Part shown: in pieces, positions 1-8,510 of the stretch
How positions within the stretch are numbered: position 1 is the first letter of the stretch
How the letters are laid out: every line of letters starts with the position of its first letter
DNA from: a virus
Length of the DNA: 20,118 nucleotides
Direction: 5' to 3' (one strand)
IMG/VR virus record: IMGVR_UViG_3300027833_000270
Location: 1-20,118 of that record
Translations under genes and position numbers: made by a program
Notes under the pieces: generated by a model
What the model saw: only the letters and a program-made list of their open reading frames with translations
Database searches by the model: none
Told to the model about the DNA's origin: nothing

Positions 1-333
1 GCTTATTTCGCGGTATACTTTCATTGTATTGTCATCCAAGTCGTACCACGTATCACCCTCTGAAACATTTGTTCCTGTAGGCGTATCGTTAGAACGAAAA
101 TCTTGGTCTGCAAGCTGCTCTAAAGCAGATTGTACGTTTGTTGCTGTAATGGTACCATGGGGTGTAAATCCCATAGCCCCTGCATCCGCTAATGCAACAG
201 CTAATCCTTTAGCTTCTACGGTAGTTACAGAGGGAACTATGTTGAGAGTTGTTACGTTCTCCGCAACACTTATTGCAACATTAGTCTCTGCTATAACTAT
301 TTGAGTGCCGTCATTTGGAATAATATAAGACAT
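1..333 (-). CDS. Tail-fibre-like structural protein, N-terminal 111 residues (cut by window edge)
   Basis: This open frame starts at ATG 331-333 and runs without a stop to base 1, so the C-terminus lies outside the window. I translated it by hand. It begins MSYIIPNDGTQIVIAETN, continues with a Val/Ala/Thr-rich stretch, then shows GFTPHGTITATNVQSALEQL and ends near EGDTWYDLDDNTMKVYRE. The 'G.I.ATNVQ.AL..L' and 'GDtWYD...n.mkvY' motifs recur in phage fibre and fibre-adaptor proteins, so a fibre or decoration role is inferred from motif and place. The start overlaps the stop of the preceding 112-aa gene as TAATG, which suggests translational coupling and use of the same promoter at 692-720. Receptor specificity cannot be judged because the distal part is missing. 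Confidence 0.75.
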   Translation of the reverse strand, partial: MSYIIPNDGTQIVIAETNVAISVAENVTTLNIVPSVTTVEAKGLAVALADAGAMGFTPHGTITATNVQSALEQLADQDFRSNDTPTGTNVSEGDTWYDLDDNTMKVYREIS

Positions 334-671
334 TATCTTGTAACCTCTTGAGTAAGAGTTACCTCCCCAAAGAGAAGCCTAGATACTACTAAGTTATTTG
401 AGCTGAATATTTCAAGGTCGTAAAAGAACCTTCCTGCAGTTAACGAACTCGATGCCGCATTTCCTAAAGACAGGTTTATTTTACCATTAGTAGGAGTGGG
501 TATTGTGCAGGTAAAAGTAGCGGATAATTCGGAAGAACCTTTAGACGGCCGAAGCTGGGCTCGAGCTGAGTAACCAGTCAGGTTTTTTACTACACCTGCT
601 TCGGCTACTGTAAACTCTACCGCAAAGTCGGATCCTTGGTCAATAACTAGGTCATAACGGGCTGCACTCAT
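333..671 (-). CDS. Small fibre/tip-associated structural protein (112 aa), function unassigned
   Basis: This 112-residue protein looks all-beta. It opens MSAARYDLVIDQGSDFAVEF and carries 'LTGYSARAQLR' near residues 31-41, a 'GKINLSL' strand, 'GRFFYDLEIFSS' near residues 80-91 and the ending 'GEVTLTQEVTR'. I recognise this pattern from small conserved phage proteins next to tail-tip and fibre genes. It resembles the N-terminal beta-sandwich of lactococcal baseplate protein BppU, but that link is from memory and not shown. There is no signal peptide or membrane segment. It is the first gene after J and has its own near-consensus promoter with a leader of only about 15 nt. A GGAG Shine-Dalgarno element lies 8 nt before the ATG. 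Its stop overlaps the next fibre gene (TAATG), so the two are probably made together. Confidence 0.8.
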   Translation of the reverse strand: MSAARYDLVIDQGSDFAVEFTVAEAGVVKNLTGYSARAQLRPSKGSSELSATFTCTIPTPTNGKINLSLGNAASSSLTAGRFFYDLEIFSSNNLVVSRLLFGEVTLTQEVTR

Positions 672-691
672 ATCATTTTCTCCATTACAGA

Positions 692-720
692 ATTATAGCT
701 AAGTTGGGGTGTTATGTCAA
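692..720 (-). promoter_or_regulatory. Near-perfect sigma70 promoter for the fibre genes
   Basis: On the minus strand, TTGACA (715-720) and TATAAT (692-697) are both full consensus and separated by 17 bp. A run of seven A residues and an AT-rich stretch lie just upstream of the -35 box and resemble an UP element. Transcription should start near 685, giving a leader of about 15 nt before the ATG at 669-671. It lies wholly in the 69-bp gap after J. I see no terminator hairpin in that gap, so J transcripts may also read through. Confidence 0.88.
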
Positions 721-740
721 GATATATTTTTTTCATGGTA

Positions 741-3700
741 TTAAGCCAGATTTCCGATCTTAACTCTTAGAACTCCGCCCGAAAATATCTTAATTACATT
801 ATTTGTTCCATCCATTTGTATTCTATCATTTCCACTATCTGCAGAGATCTGTAGCTGCTCTGAAGTAATAGCATCAGCATCAATATGACTAGCTACAATA
901 GTATCTGCCGCTATATGGTTTGCATTGATTGTTCCTGCTTCTAAAAAGTCTACAGACAGGCTAGGTATGCTACTTGCAGTCGCGATAGTATTTAGATTGC
1001 CTGTGGTACCTATCTCAGGCGTACCGGTTGAGCCATCGACTACACTTATTCCAGAGTTAGAAACTGCAGAGAGAGTCTGTACTCCTGAAGTAATAGTAGT
1101 ATTACCTGCCATGGCAGTAGTAGCCGTAGTACCTATTGCTAGATTAGAAGTACCTGCACCAATAAAAGTACGGATAGCGGCACCATCGCTACAGAATCTT
1201 GTATAGTTGTCACTTCCATTATTAACTCTAAAAGCCATAGCTCCTGATATAGTGTTTTGATTAGTGTAGTTTGACCTAACCAATCTTACGTTTATATCTG
1301 CGGAGGAATTTCTTTTTACAACAGTACTTGCGGTAGCGGCTTCTGTACCTCCACTGTTTGTAATATAAGCCGACCCGTTTGTTAACTGGTTATTGTTTGT
1401 AATATAGTTAGCATTTGTAGCACCTGTGTAACCCAAATTTCCTAGGGTAAGAGCCCTCGTAGCAAAAGCTGTAACATGTCCATTTCCATTTACAGTAACA
1501 TCGCTTATTACGTTAGCACCTGTTAATGCGGCTCCCATATCTACGCCTTCCTGAGGGTGGACATAGTTGTTTGCACCATCTGCTACATTCAGTAGCGTTC
1601 TTGCGGCGGCTGCTGTATAAGAACGACCGTAAGTATCACTACCATTAGTACCCGTAAACATTCCCATTCCGCTTGCATTGCCTGAAGTAGAAAAAGTTCC
1701 TGTTCCGTTGTAATAAACTCCAAATATATAGCCGTTGGCCTGTCTTCTAACAACCGTATTAGCAGTTGCTCCTGTATCTATCGTATAAGGAAAGCTGTAG
1801 TTATTTGCGCTGGCTGCTACACCGTCTAGCTTATTCTTTAAAATGGTAGTAAAGTTTTGTTGAGTCAAGCCACCTGCTCCTACTGCAATAGCCGAAGTAT
1901 AGTAAGGTGCAGCAGTATTAGTAGCACTTGCAGCTACTCCATCTAACTTATTCTTTAAAGTAGTAGTAAAGTTTTGCTGAGTTAATCCACCTGCTCCGAC
2001 TGCGATAGCCGAAGTATAGTAAGGTGCAGCAGTATTAGTAGCACTTGCTGCTACACCGTCTAGCTTATTCTTTAAAGTAGTAGTAAAGTTTTGTTGAGTT
2101 AAACCGCCTGCTCCGACTGCGATAGCAGAAGTGTAATGAGGAGCTGCAGTATTAGTAGCACCCGTTGCTACTCCATCTAACTTATTCTTTAAAGTAGTAG
2201 TAAAGTTCTTTTGTGTAAGACCTCCATCTCCAACTGCTATAGGAGAAGTATAAGTAGGAGCTGCAGTATTAGTAGCACCCGTTGCTATACCATCCAGTTT
2301 ACTGCTACGAGTAGAAGTAAAGTTGATTTGTGTAAGACCTCCATCTCCAACACTATACTGAGTATTGGGAGTTGTTACCGTATCTGTGGTACCGTCTCCT
2401 CTTCTTAGAGTAATCGTACTGCCACTAATTGTCATGGCATTTGCTTGACTTCCCAGTGCTTGTGCTTGATCTGTCTTAACGTATGCAGAAGGCAATGAAC
2501 CTCCAAATGTGGCGGCATCTCCATCATCAGCATTAGTAATATACCCTGCCCCGTTTGTAAGCTGATCATTATTCGTTACATTTGTAGCTCCTGCTGCTAT
2601 ACCGTTTAGTTTCGTAGCAAAAGTAGAGGTCATTAAACCCGTAGTACTAGCAGTAGCATTTGGGATAGCACCTGTATAGTAAGGTACTGCAGTATTAGTA
2701 GCTCCAGTTGCTACTCCATCTAACTTATTTTTAAGAGTAGTAGTGAAGTTCTTTTGTGTAAGACCTCCATCTCCTACAGCGATAGCAGAAGTGTAATGAG
2801 GAGCTGCAGTATTAGTAGCTCCTGTTGCTATGCCATTAAGTTTAGTATGGTCAGCATTTGTAAAGTCATTAGTAGTAAGACCCCCGTCTCCTACAGCGAT
2901 AGCACCTGTATAGTAAGGTACTGCAGTATTAGTAGCTCCAGTTGCTACTCCATCTAACTTATTTTTAAGAGTAGTAGTGAAGTTCTTTTGTGTAAGACCT
3001 CCATCTCCTACAGCGATAGCAGAAGTGTAATGAGGAGCTGCAGTATTAGTAGCTCCTGTTGCTACACCGTCTAACTTATTCTTTAAAGTGGTAGTAAAGT
3101 TCTTTTGTGTAAGACCTCCGTCACCTACGGCTATAGCACCTGTATAGTAAGGTACCGCAGTATTTGTTGCACCTGCAGAAATTGTATCTAGCTTTGCTCC
3201 GTCAACGGAAAGGTCTCTTCCATCTACAGTTTGAGTACTTGAGAAAGTAATATTGCCAGTCATTTGACCACCTGCTTTCGGCAGTTTAGTAGCAATAGCA
3301 GTAGTAAGTGTAGTATTTAAATCTGCATCATTGTTCAAAGCTGTAGCAATTTCACCTAAAGTGTCTAAACTAGCACTTGCAGTACCTACAAGATCACTAA
3401 TTGCATCGTCTACATATGCTTCGCTAGCAAAACCAACACTACCGCTGAGTTGCGCTGCAGTAATAGTAACACCACTAATAGTGAGATCGGTACCATCCCA
3501 TAAAATAAATTTACTTGCGTTTCCAAAAACCATCTTACCTGCTGTAAGATCTAAAAAGGCACCTTTTTCTGCTCCACTTGGAGCCGCATTTGCATCAGGC
3601 ATTGTATTGCCTTTGATAGTACCTGCAGTAATTGCTCCAATGTTTGCATTAATAGAAGACAAGTTTGCAACATTAATTTTTGTAGCATCAATAGTACCTG

Positions 3701-6700
3701 CAGTTATGTCATCTGCGTTTAAAGCACCTCTTATAACCATGCTAGCAGATGCGGCATGCCAGAACATATACTTATTCGCAGCAGCATTACCTACATAAAA
3801 GTCTCCTGTAGAAGTTAAATGAGCACCAGAACCTGTAAGACTGCCTCCAGCAATTTTTGCAACAGTAGTTCTGTTTCTTGCTTTACCAGTACCAGTACCT
3901 GTATTAGCCGCTGTGAATATACCTCCAAGATTATAAGACTGCCCACTTGTGCCTGCAGTAGTATTCCATTGACCTTGTGTTGTGTTTCCCAGATCTGTAA
4001 TGTAGTACTCTGTTCCTATTACGAAATCCCCTGCGTTTAGCTCTAGAGACGGACCTACACGAATGTCCCGAGTAACAATTGCATCAGAATCTAACATCTT
4101 TGTATTTAGAGTACCGATTGTTGCGACTTCTGCCATTAAAGTTTTAAATGTAGCACTCGAACCCGTAATATCATCTACATCAAGTGTTCCTCTAAACTTC
4201 ATTGTGCCTGCGGACTGGTCCCAGAATAAATACTTATTTGAGGAAACATCTCCTACATACATATCACCATCTTGTTTAAGATTAATACCTGCGCCTGTAA
4301 GTGTAGTACCATTAATAACAGGGGCTGTACCGCCGACAGGAAACACTTTAACTTCACGAGCAATTACAGAGTTTGCATTTAGTACGTCAGTATCTACAAC
4401 ACTAAAAGTACCTATATTTGCTACAACCTGTCCAAATGTTCCACCCGACGAAGTAGTATCAATGTTATCTATCAGTATAGTGTCACTTGCAATTTCTGTT
4501 GTAGTGACAGCATTTTCCGCTATCTCACTTGTAGTAACACCATTTTCTTCTACTATATCTCCAGCAGGTTTAAGAACAGCATCAATCTTTGCATAGCTCT
4601 CGGCAAGAACTAATCCGCTAGAGGTATTATAAACTCGTGCAATAATAAAATCATTAGCATAATCTATGCGAATATTTGGAACAAAACCTTGTACACCACT
4701 AAAAGAACTAAAGTTATTTGTTACGTAAAGAAGCGTATCACTCACTACAGCAGCAACTTTATATCCTTCTGTTGAACCTAGCTTTAAGTTATCTCCGTCT
4801 TTAATCTGAGTTAAAAAGGCTGTTCCAGAACCTGTAACTTTAGTAGTACCTACAGCTTTACTAAAAGTACCTGTTAAAGCCGAGCCGTATTTATTTGTAG
4901 TATTTCCAGATCCAGCATCGTACCAAAAACCATTGCTAAAAGCGGGTCTATGGTATTTAATAAGTTTTAGTCTGTCTGTACTGTCACTAGCATCTAAAAG
5001 AATATACGCATGTTCTCTTATAAACTCTCCTTCTGTGGCTCTATCGCTTTCGCTCCAACTTATTATAGGCAGAGTAGTACAGCTCTGCTGCCAAGCGGCA
5101 GATGAAGTACTAGTATTTGTTATAGATTTAGATATCCCGCTAGGGCTTTTTGCTGTATAAGCATACCTTTTGAAAGTAAACGCATCAGACTGTATTCCGA
5201 AACCAACACTAGTAGTACCCGTATAAGGCACGCCTTCTGGCATACGAGGAATATTTTCTTTATATTTATCACTTACTCTTACCTCTGTTACTAAGGCTTT
5301 TGAAACATTCTGCAGTATATTAACTACCTTTACAGCTATTTGGTAGGTTCCGTCAGTTACCCCTTCGATAACATAAGAAGTTTGATTACTGCTTTTAATT
5401 GTTATAGGGCTTTCTATCTCTGGAAAATTATGAGTTATTTCATAACCTGCTATATGCTCATAATTACCGAGTGTTCCTTCTTCTGCTCCAGTTGTTGCAT
5501 CTACTGCTGTGCCTACAGCTAAAGGCGGAGTCCACTGTATTGTTAATTCTTCTCCTATTTTCTCAGGATTCATCATACTAGTAGCATACACATCTGTTAC
5601 CGGAGGCACTACATCATTATGCCTAACGGCAGGGTATACACTATCTGCTATATAAGTGGTAAAATCTTCATCTACTGCTGAGAACTTTTCATCATAGTGC
5701 TCAACCGCAGTAATACTAAATTCATTTTTAGACCCTTGAGAAATAGCTAATACTTTGTACTCTTTTGCAGAGCCTAAAACGGTTTGACCTCCTGCTGTTT
5801 CTGTAAGTACCCATATACTCTCTGCAGGAGGAATTGCTGAAAAAGCTGTAGTTACAGTTAAAGTATCTACACTACTTCCGCTAAGAGAGGCCGTTACATC
5901 CTGTGTTTCCACGCGAGTAGTTTCTGACCAGCTTAACACCAAGGCTTCAGTACCGGTTGCAGTTGCTTTAGCATTTAGAGCTTTTGTCTCGGTATCAATA
6001 TTTTGAAGAGTATAAGTACCGTTATTATTAGAATCAATAAATGCCTGTTTTACTAAGTCTCCTTTCTTATAGTCTACGCCGGAGATAGTTACATCTTCTG
6101 TTGCAAAGGCACCTGGCTCAACAAACATTACAGAAAGCTTATAAGTACTTCCCGATATTAAATTAGTCGTACTATCTAAAGGGATGGAGGTAGTACTGCG
6201 AGCTGTTCCTGAGTTTGAAACTCTTCCTCCTATACGAACTGCATATCTATCTGCATCCTGTATATTTACAATATCTCCTGGCATAAGAAAAGTAGCATTT
6301 AAAGCAGTCGAAAAACTAACAACCTCTCTCTGATTAGCCGCAGTCCATAGCTTCCATCGACCGTATCTTAAAGCTTGTCCTTCACTTGTTGCTCCCATTG
6401 CCATTGCACTTTGAGAAATAATTGTGCCAGTTTTAGCAATATTAAATCTATCTTCTACAATAAGAGGAGACGCTTTATAATTGGCCTCAGGATCTATCCA
6501 AGTAACGACACACTGATTAATTCGTGTCTTGCTTCCTGTACCTTCATAAGCAAACTTACCTTCTATTACATTAGCTTTGGTAAAATTATAAACAGGACCA
6601 GAAGGTGCGTCTATAACAGGAACAACTTGTCCATCAATGTAGTAAAGCATGCTACGGAACACCGTAGCAATATCTTTCAGAACTTTATATGCGTCAGCAG

Positions 6701-8498
6701 CTTTAGTAAAGTATAAATTAGCGGTAAAGCGAGGCTCTAGACCTCCTTTTCCATCGTCAACGAGGGCGTCACAATACCTTGAGATTCTATATAAAGCATA
6801 TTTATCAATATCAGTATCTTTTAGAAAGTCTCCTAATCCATAGCGATTATTTGTAAGTATATCATAAAATACCCAAGCAGGGTTATTTGTATAAAGTTTT
6901 TCCGAGGCAAAAGCACCGTCCCAGTCTTGGTAAGAAGTAGTAGTAGCACCGGTAGTAACATTACGATTATAAGTAGCAACTCCATCACTCGTCTGCTCTC
7001 TTGTAATATAGTTGGAAGGAACAGATACTTTTAGACCTCTAGCATGGTAGGAGCGTGTAGGCATGCCTTGAAACTTTTTTGTATCAAAAGTTACTTTACC
7101 GAGTGCAGTAAAAGGGTGTGTTAATATATCTTTAATAACACACGTTGTATTTGTTAAAGAAGCCGAAGTAACTTGCGTCCAGTTAGATCCTTTTTCAGTT
7201 TGAGTTTTATATGCATCTCCTTGGTGGTCAGTTATTCTTTCAACTTGTATTTTAAAGTCAGAAAAAGGCCTAAACGCTGTTAAGTCTACTGTTTCAACAA
7301 AAGTAACTGCGTTTTTATGTATTCCCTGATGAACTAACGGATGCTTTAAAACTTGGTAAGCTTCAAAAGAGCTTTCTCCAGGTTTTTTAATTGCTATCAT
7401 GGTTCTATATTGAGTAAAAGTGCCTCTATCACTTCCTTCACCATTTACTGCATAATGTCCGCTTGGATAAGCAATAGTAAAACGGGCTTCATCTACTTCT
7501 TGCAATTGGCTAGCAGTTAGCTTGAAACCAGCGTTTGAACTTCCTATCAAAACTTTAGGGGCATCTCCCGTGCTTGAATTATAGGTACTACTTATCTGTA
7601 AAGTGCCTCCTGCACTCGGAGAATTACTTATAGAAGTAGATCCGTGTCCTCCTCGGCCACTAAAGGGAGTTTGAGCGAGCGTACCTACCCTAAACTGAGT
7701 GGTTACTCCCTCATGGTTAGTTGTTTTTGTTTGTGTTATAGGGTCGAGTTTCTTAACTATGGCTCCTGTAACGTCAAATCTAAGGCTTAATACAGGATAC
7801 GCAGCAGGGTTGCCTGACCATGCTGACTCCAAAATAACAGTAGTTCCTGAAATAGATGAAATTTTAGCTATTTTGTCTACTTCTAGCCAGTAGCTACCAT
7901 CAGGAACCCATAATCCTGAAGGGCCTGCGGCGCCTCCGGGAACAAACTCAGCCACAGAACCACTAGTTCTTTTAGTTATCCAACCCTCTCCAAAAGCACC
8001 ATCTCCTACTCCTCCAGCTTCCATAAGCCCTAGTCTTGCAGGAACATGAGTGTCTACATCCTCAGGAGTAGAAATCATACTATCAGTAAAGAAGGCAGAC
8101 CCGTCAGTAGTCAGAGTAGCAGTAATAGCATAGTTATCAGTGCCTGCAGATCCGTTTGAGGCTGTTACCTGTTTTGTTCCGTGCGCAGCTCGTACAATTA
8201 AATACTTATCTCCTGTTTCTGACTGTATAATTGGATTTGCTCCCGCTCCCGTAATAACAGCAGAGGTAGAGCCGTTTGTTAAAGTGACTCTGGCAGCGCT
8301 TTGACTATAGTAATTACCAGTCTCTGAGAGAGGAACGGCCCTATCGTCGTTTAGATAAACAGAAGCCGCTCCATCAACAAGTCCATAAATAGGCCCTTCA
8401 GATATAAGATCTGTTATTGATATTGTCTGTCTATCTAGTGCTAAATGGCTAAAATCTAGATCGAGGGAATCTATGTTAAATCCTGGAATAAGGTTCAT
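741..8498 (-). CDS. J: gpJ-like central tail tip / host-specificity protein, very large (2585 aa)
   Basis: This is the lambda J position and type: the central tip protein that closes the tail and meets the receptor. The N-terminus has the family signature 'ITDLISEGPIYGLVDGAASV' at about residues 27-46. Around residues 650-780 lies a tail-3-like region with 'TRINQCVVTWIDPEANY' and 'LRYGRWKLW'. An FN3-like domain spans about 960-1076. Residues about 1440-1640 hold repeated 'G..YVG...NKY.FW....G' display modules and a Gly/Thr-rich module at about 1489-1546. A 39-residue repeat array covers about 1760-2235. The end, 'IQMDGTNNVIKIFSGGVLRV', is a common tip-protein C-terminus. At 2585 aa it is more than twice lambda gpJ (1132 aa). 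GGAG lies just before the ATG. The J call rests on family and synteny; which C-terminal part binds the host is unknown. Confidence 0.9.
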   Translation of the reverse strand: MNLIPGFNIDSLDLDFSHLALDRQTISITDLISEGPIYGLVDGAASVYLNDDRAVPLSETGNYYSQSAARVTLTNGSTSAVITGAGANPIIQSETGDKYLIVRAAHGTKQVTASNGSAGTDNYAITATLTTDGSAFFTDSMISTPEDVDTHVPARLGLMEAGGVGDGAFGEGWITKRTSGSVAEFVPGGAAGPSGLWVPDGSYWLEVDKIAKISSISGTTVILESAWSGNPAAYPVLSLRFDVTGAIVKKLDPITQTKTTNHEGVTTQFRVGTLAQTPFSGRGGHGSTSISNSPSAGGTLQISSTYNSSTGDAPKVLIGSSNAGFKLTASQLQEVDEARFTIAYPSGHYAVNGEGSDRGTFTQYRTMIAIKKPGESSFEAYQVLKHPLVHQGIHKNAVTFVETVDLTAFRPFSDFKIQVERITDHQGDAYKTQTEKGSNWTQVTSASLTNTTCVIKDILTHPFTALGKVTFDTKKFQGMPTRSYHARGLKVSVPSNYITREQTSDGVATYNRNVTTGATTTSYQDWDGAFASEKLYTNNPAWVFYDILTNNRYGLGDFLKDTDIDKYALYRISRYCDALVDDGKGGLEPRFTANLYFTKAADAYKVLKDIATVFRSMLYYIDGQVVPVIDAPSGPVYNFTKANVIEGKFAYEGTGSKTRINQCVVTWIDPEANYKASPLIVEDRFNIAKTGTIISQSAMAMGATSEGQALRYGRWKLWTAANQREVVSFSTALNATFLMPGDIVNIQDADRYAVRIGGRVSNSGTARSTTSIPLDSTTNLISGSTYKLSVMFVEPGAFATEDVTISGVDYKKGDLVKQAFIDSNNNGTYTLQNIDTETKALNAKATATGTEALVLSWSETTRVETQDVTASLSGSSVDTLTVTTAFSAIPPAESIWVLTETAGGQTVLGSAKEYKVLAISQGSKNEFSITAVEHYDEKFSAVDEDFTTYIADSVYPAVRHNDVVPPVTDVYATSMMNPEKIGEELTIQWTPPLAVGTAVDATTGAEEGTLGNYEHIAGYEITHNFPEIESPITIKSSNQTSYVIEGVTDGTYQIAVKVVNILQNVSKALVTEVRVSDKYKENIPRMPEGVPYTGTTSVGFGIQSDAFTFKRYAYTAKSPSGISKSITNTSTSSAAWQQSCTTLPIISWSESDRATEGEFIREHAYILLDASDSTDRLKLIKYHRPAFSNGFWYDAGSGNTTNKYGSALTGTFSKAVGTTKVTGSGTAFLTQIKDGDNLKLGSTEGYKVAAVVSDTLLYVTNNFSSFSGVQGFVPNIRIDYANDFIIARVYNTSSGLVLAESYAKIDAVLKPAGDIVEENGVTTSEIAENAVTTTEIASDTILIDNIDTTSSGGTFGQVVANIGTFSVVDTDVLNANSVIAREVKVFPVGGTAPVINGTTLTGAGINLKQDGDMYVGDVSSNKYLFWDQSAGTMKFRGTLDVDDITGSSATFKTLMAEVATIGTLNTKMLDSDAIVTRDIRVGPSLELNAGDFVIGTEYYITDLGNTTQGQWNTTAGTSGQSYNLGGIFTAANTGTGTGKARNRTTVAKIAGGSLTGSGAHLTSTGDFYVGNAAANKYMFWHAASASMVIRGALNADDITAGTIDATKINVANLSSINANIGAITAGTIKGNTMPDANAAPSGAEKGAFLDLTAGKMVFGNASKFILWDGTDLTISGVTITAAQLSGSVGFASEAYVDDAISDLVGTASASLDTLGEIATALNNDADLNTTLTTAIATKLPKAGGQMTGNITFSSTQTVDGRDLSVDGAKLDTISAGATNTAVPYYTGAIAVGDGGLTQKNFTTTLKNKLDGVATGATNTAAPHYTSAIAVGDGGLTQKNFTTTLKNKLDGVATGATNTAVPYYTGAIAVGDGGLTTNDFTNADHTKLNGIATGATNTAAPHYTSAIAVGDGGLTQKNFTTTLKNKLDGVATGATNTAVPYYTGAIPNATASTTGLMTSTFATKLNGIAAGATNVTNNDQLTNGAGYITNADDGDAATFGGSLPSAYVKTDQAQALGSQANAMTISGSTITLRRGDGTTDTVTTPNTQYSVGDGGLTQINFTSTRSSKLDGIATGATNTAAPTYTSPIAVGDGGLTQKNFTTTLKNKLDGVATGATNTAAPHYTSAIAVGAGGLTQQNFTTTLKNKLDGVAASATNTAAPYYTSAIAVGAGGLTQQNFTTTLKNKLDGVAASATNTAAPYYTSAIAVGAGGLTQQNFTTILKNKLDGVAASANNYSFPYTIDTGATANTVVRRQANGYIFGVYYNGTGTFSTSGNASGMGMFTGTNGSDTYGRSYTAAAARTLLNVADGANNYVHPQEGVDMGAALTGANVISDVTVNGNGHVTAFATRALTLGNLGYTGATNANYITNNNQLTNGSAYITNSGGTEAATASTVVKRNSSADINVRLVRSNYTNQNTISGAMAFRVNNGSDNYTRFCSDGAAIRTFIGAGTSNLAIGTTATTAMAGNTTITSGVQTLSAVSNSGISVVDGSTGTPEIGTTGNLNTIATASSIPSLSVDFLEAGTINANHIAADTIVASHIDADAITSEQLQISADSGNDRIQMDGTNNVIKIFSGGVLRVKIGNLA
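1793..2360 (-). repeat. Coding tandem repeat block A, five 117-bp units inside the J-like gene
   Basis: The anchor 'ttattcttta' or its degenerate form recurs at 1831, 1948, 2065, 2182 and 2299, exactly 117 bp apart. Each unit encodes 39 residues of the type 'IAVG.GGLTQ.NFTTTLKNK' followed by 'LDGVA..ATNTAAP'. The unit at 2299 is the most divergent. Neighbouring units differ mainly by silent changes; for example, the units at 1948 and 2065 encode the same protein with different Leu, Asp and Gly codons. This suggests an older, protein-selected array. Confidence 0.92.
2575..3205 (-). repeat. Coding tandem repeat block B, six 117-bp units inside the J-like gene
   Basis: Anchors equivalent to those of block A lie at about 2608, 2725, 2842, 2959, 3076 and 3193, again 117 bp apart. 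The end units and the one at 2842 are divergent ('TKLNGIATGATN' types). A perfect 167-bp direct repeat (2664-2830 and 2898-3064, offset 234 bp) shows that two units were copied together recently or homogenised. Blocks A and B are separated by about 215 bp of non-repeat fibre sequence. Confidence 0.92.
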
Positions 8499-8510
8499 TG
8501 GGGGCTCCTA

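Noticed and set aside
1793-3205. CRISPR-like array
   Set aside because: The 117-bp period is a multiple of three, there are no unique spacers, and the units encode a continuous fibre repeat in the J-like gene.
3331-4596. Long plus-strand open frames (for example 3331-3798 and 4063-4596)
   Set aside because: They lie antisense to the repetitive, low-complexity J-like gene, have no family-like motifs and follow its codon periodicity, so they are shadows.
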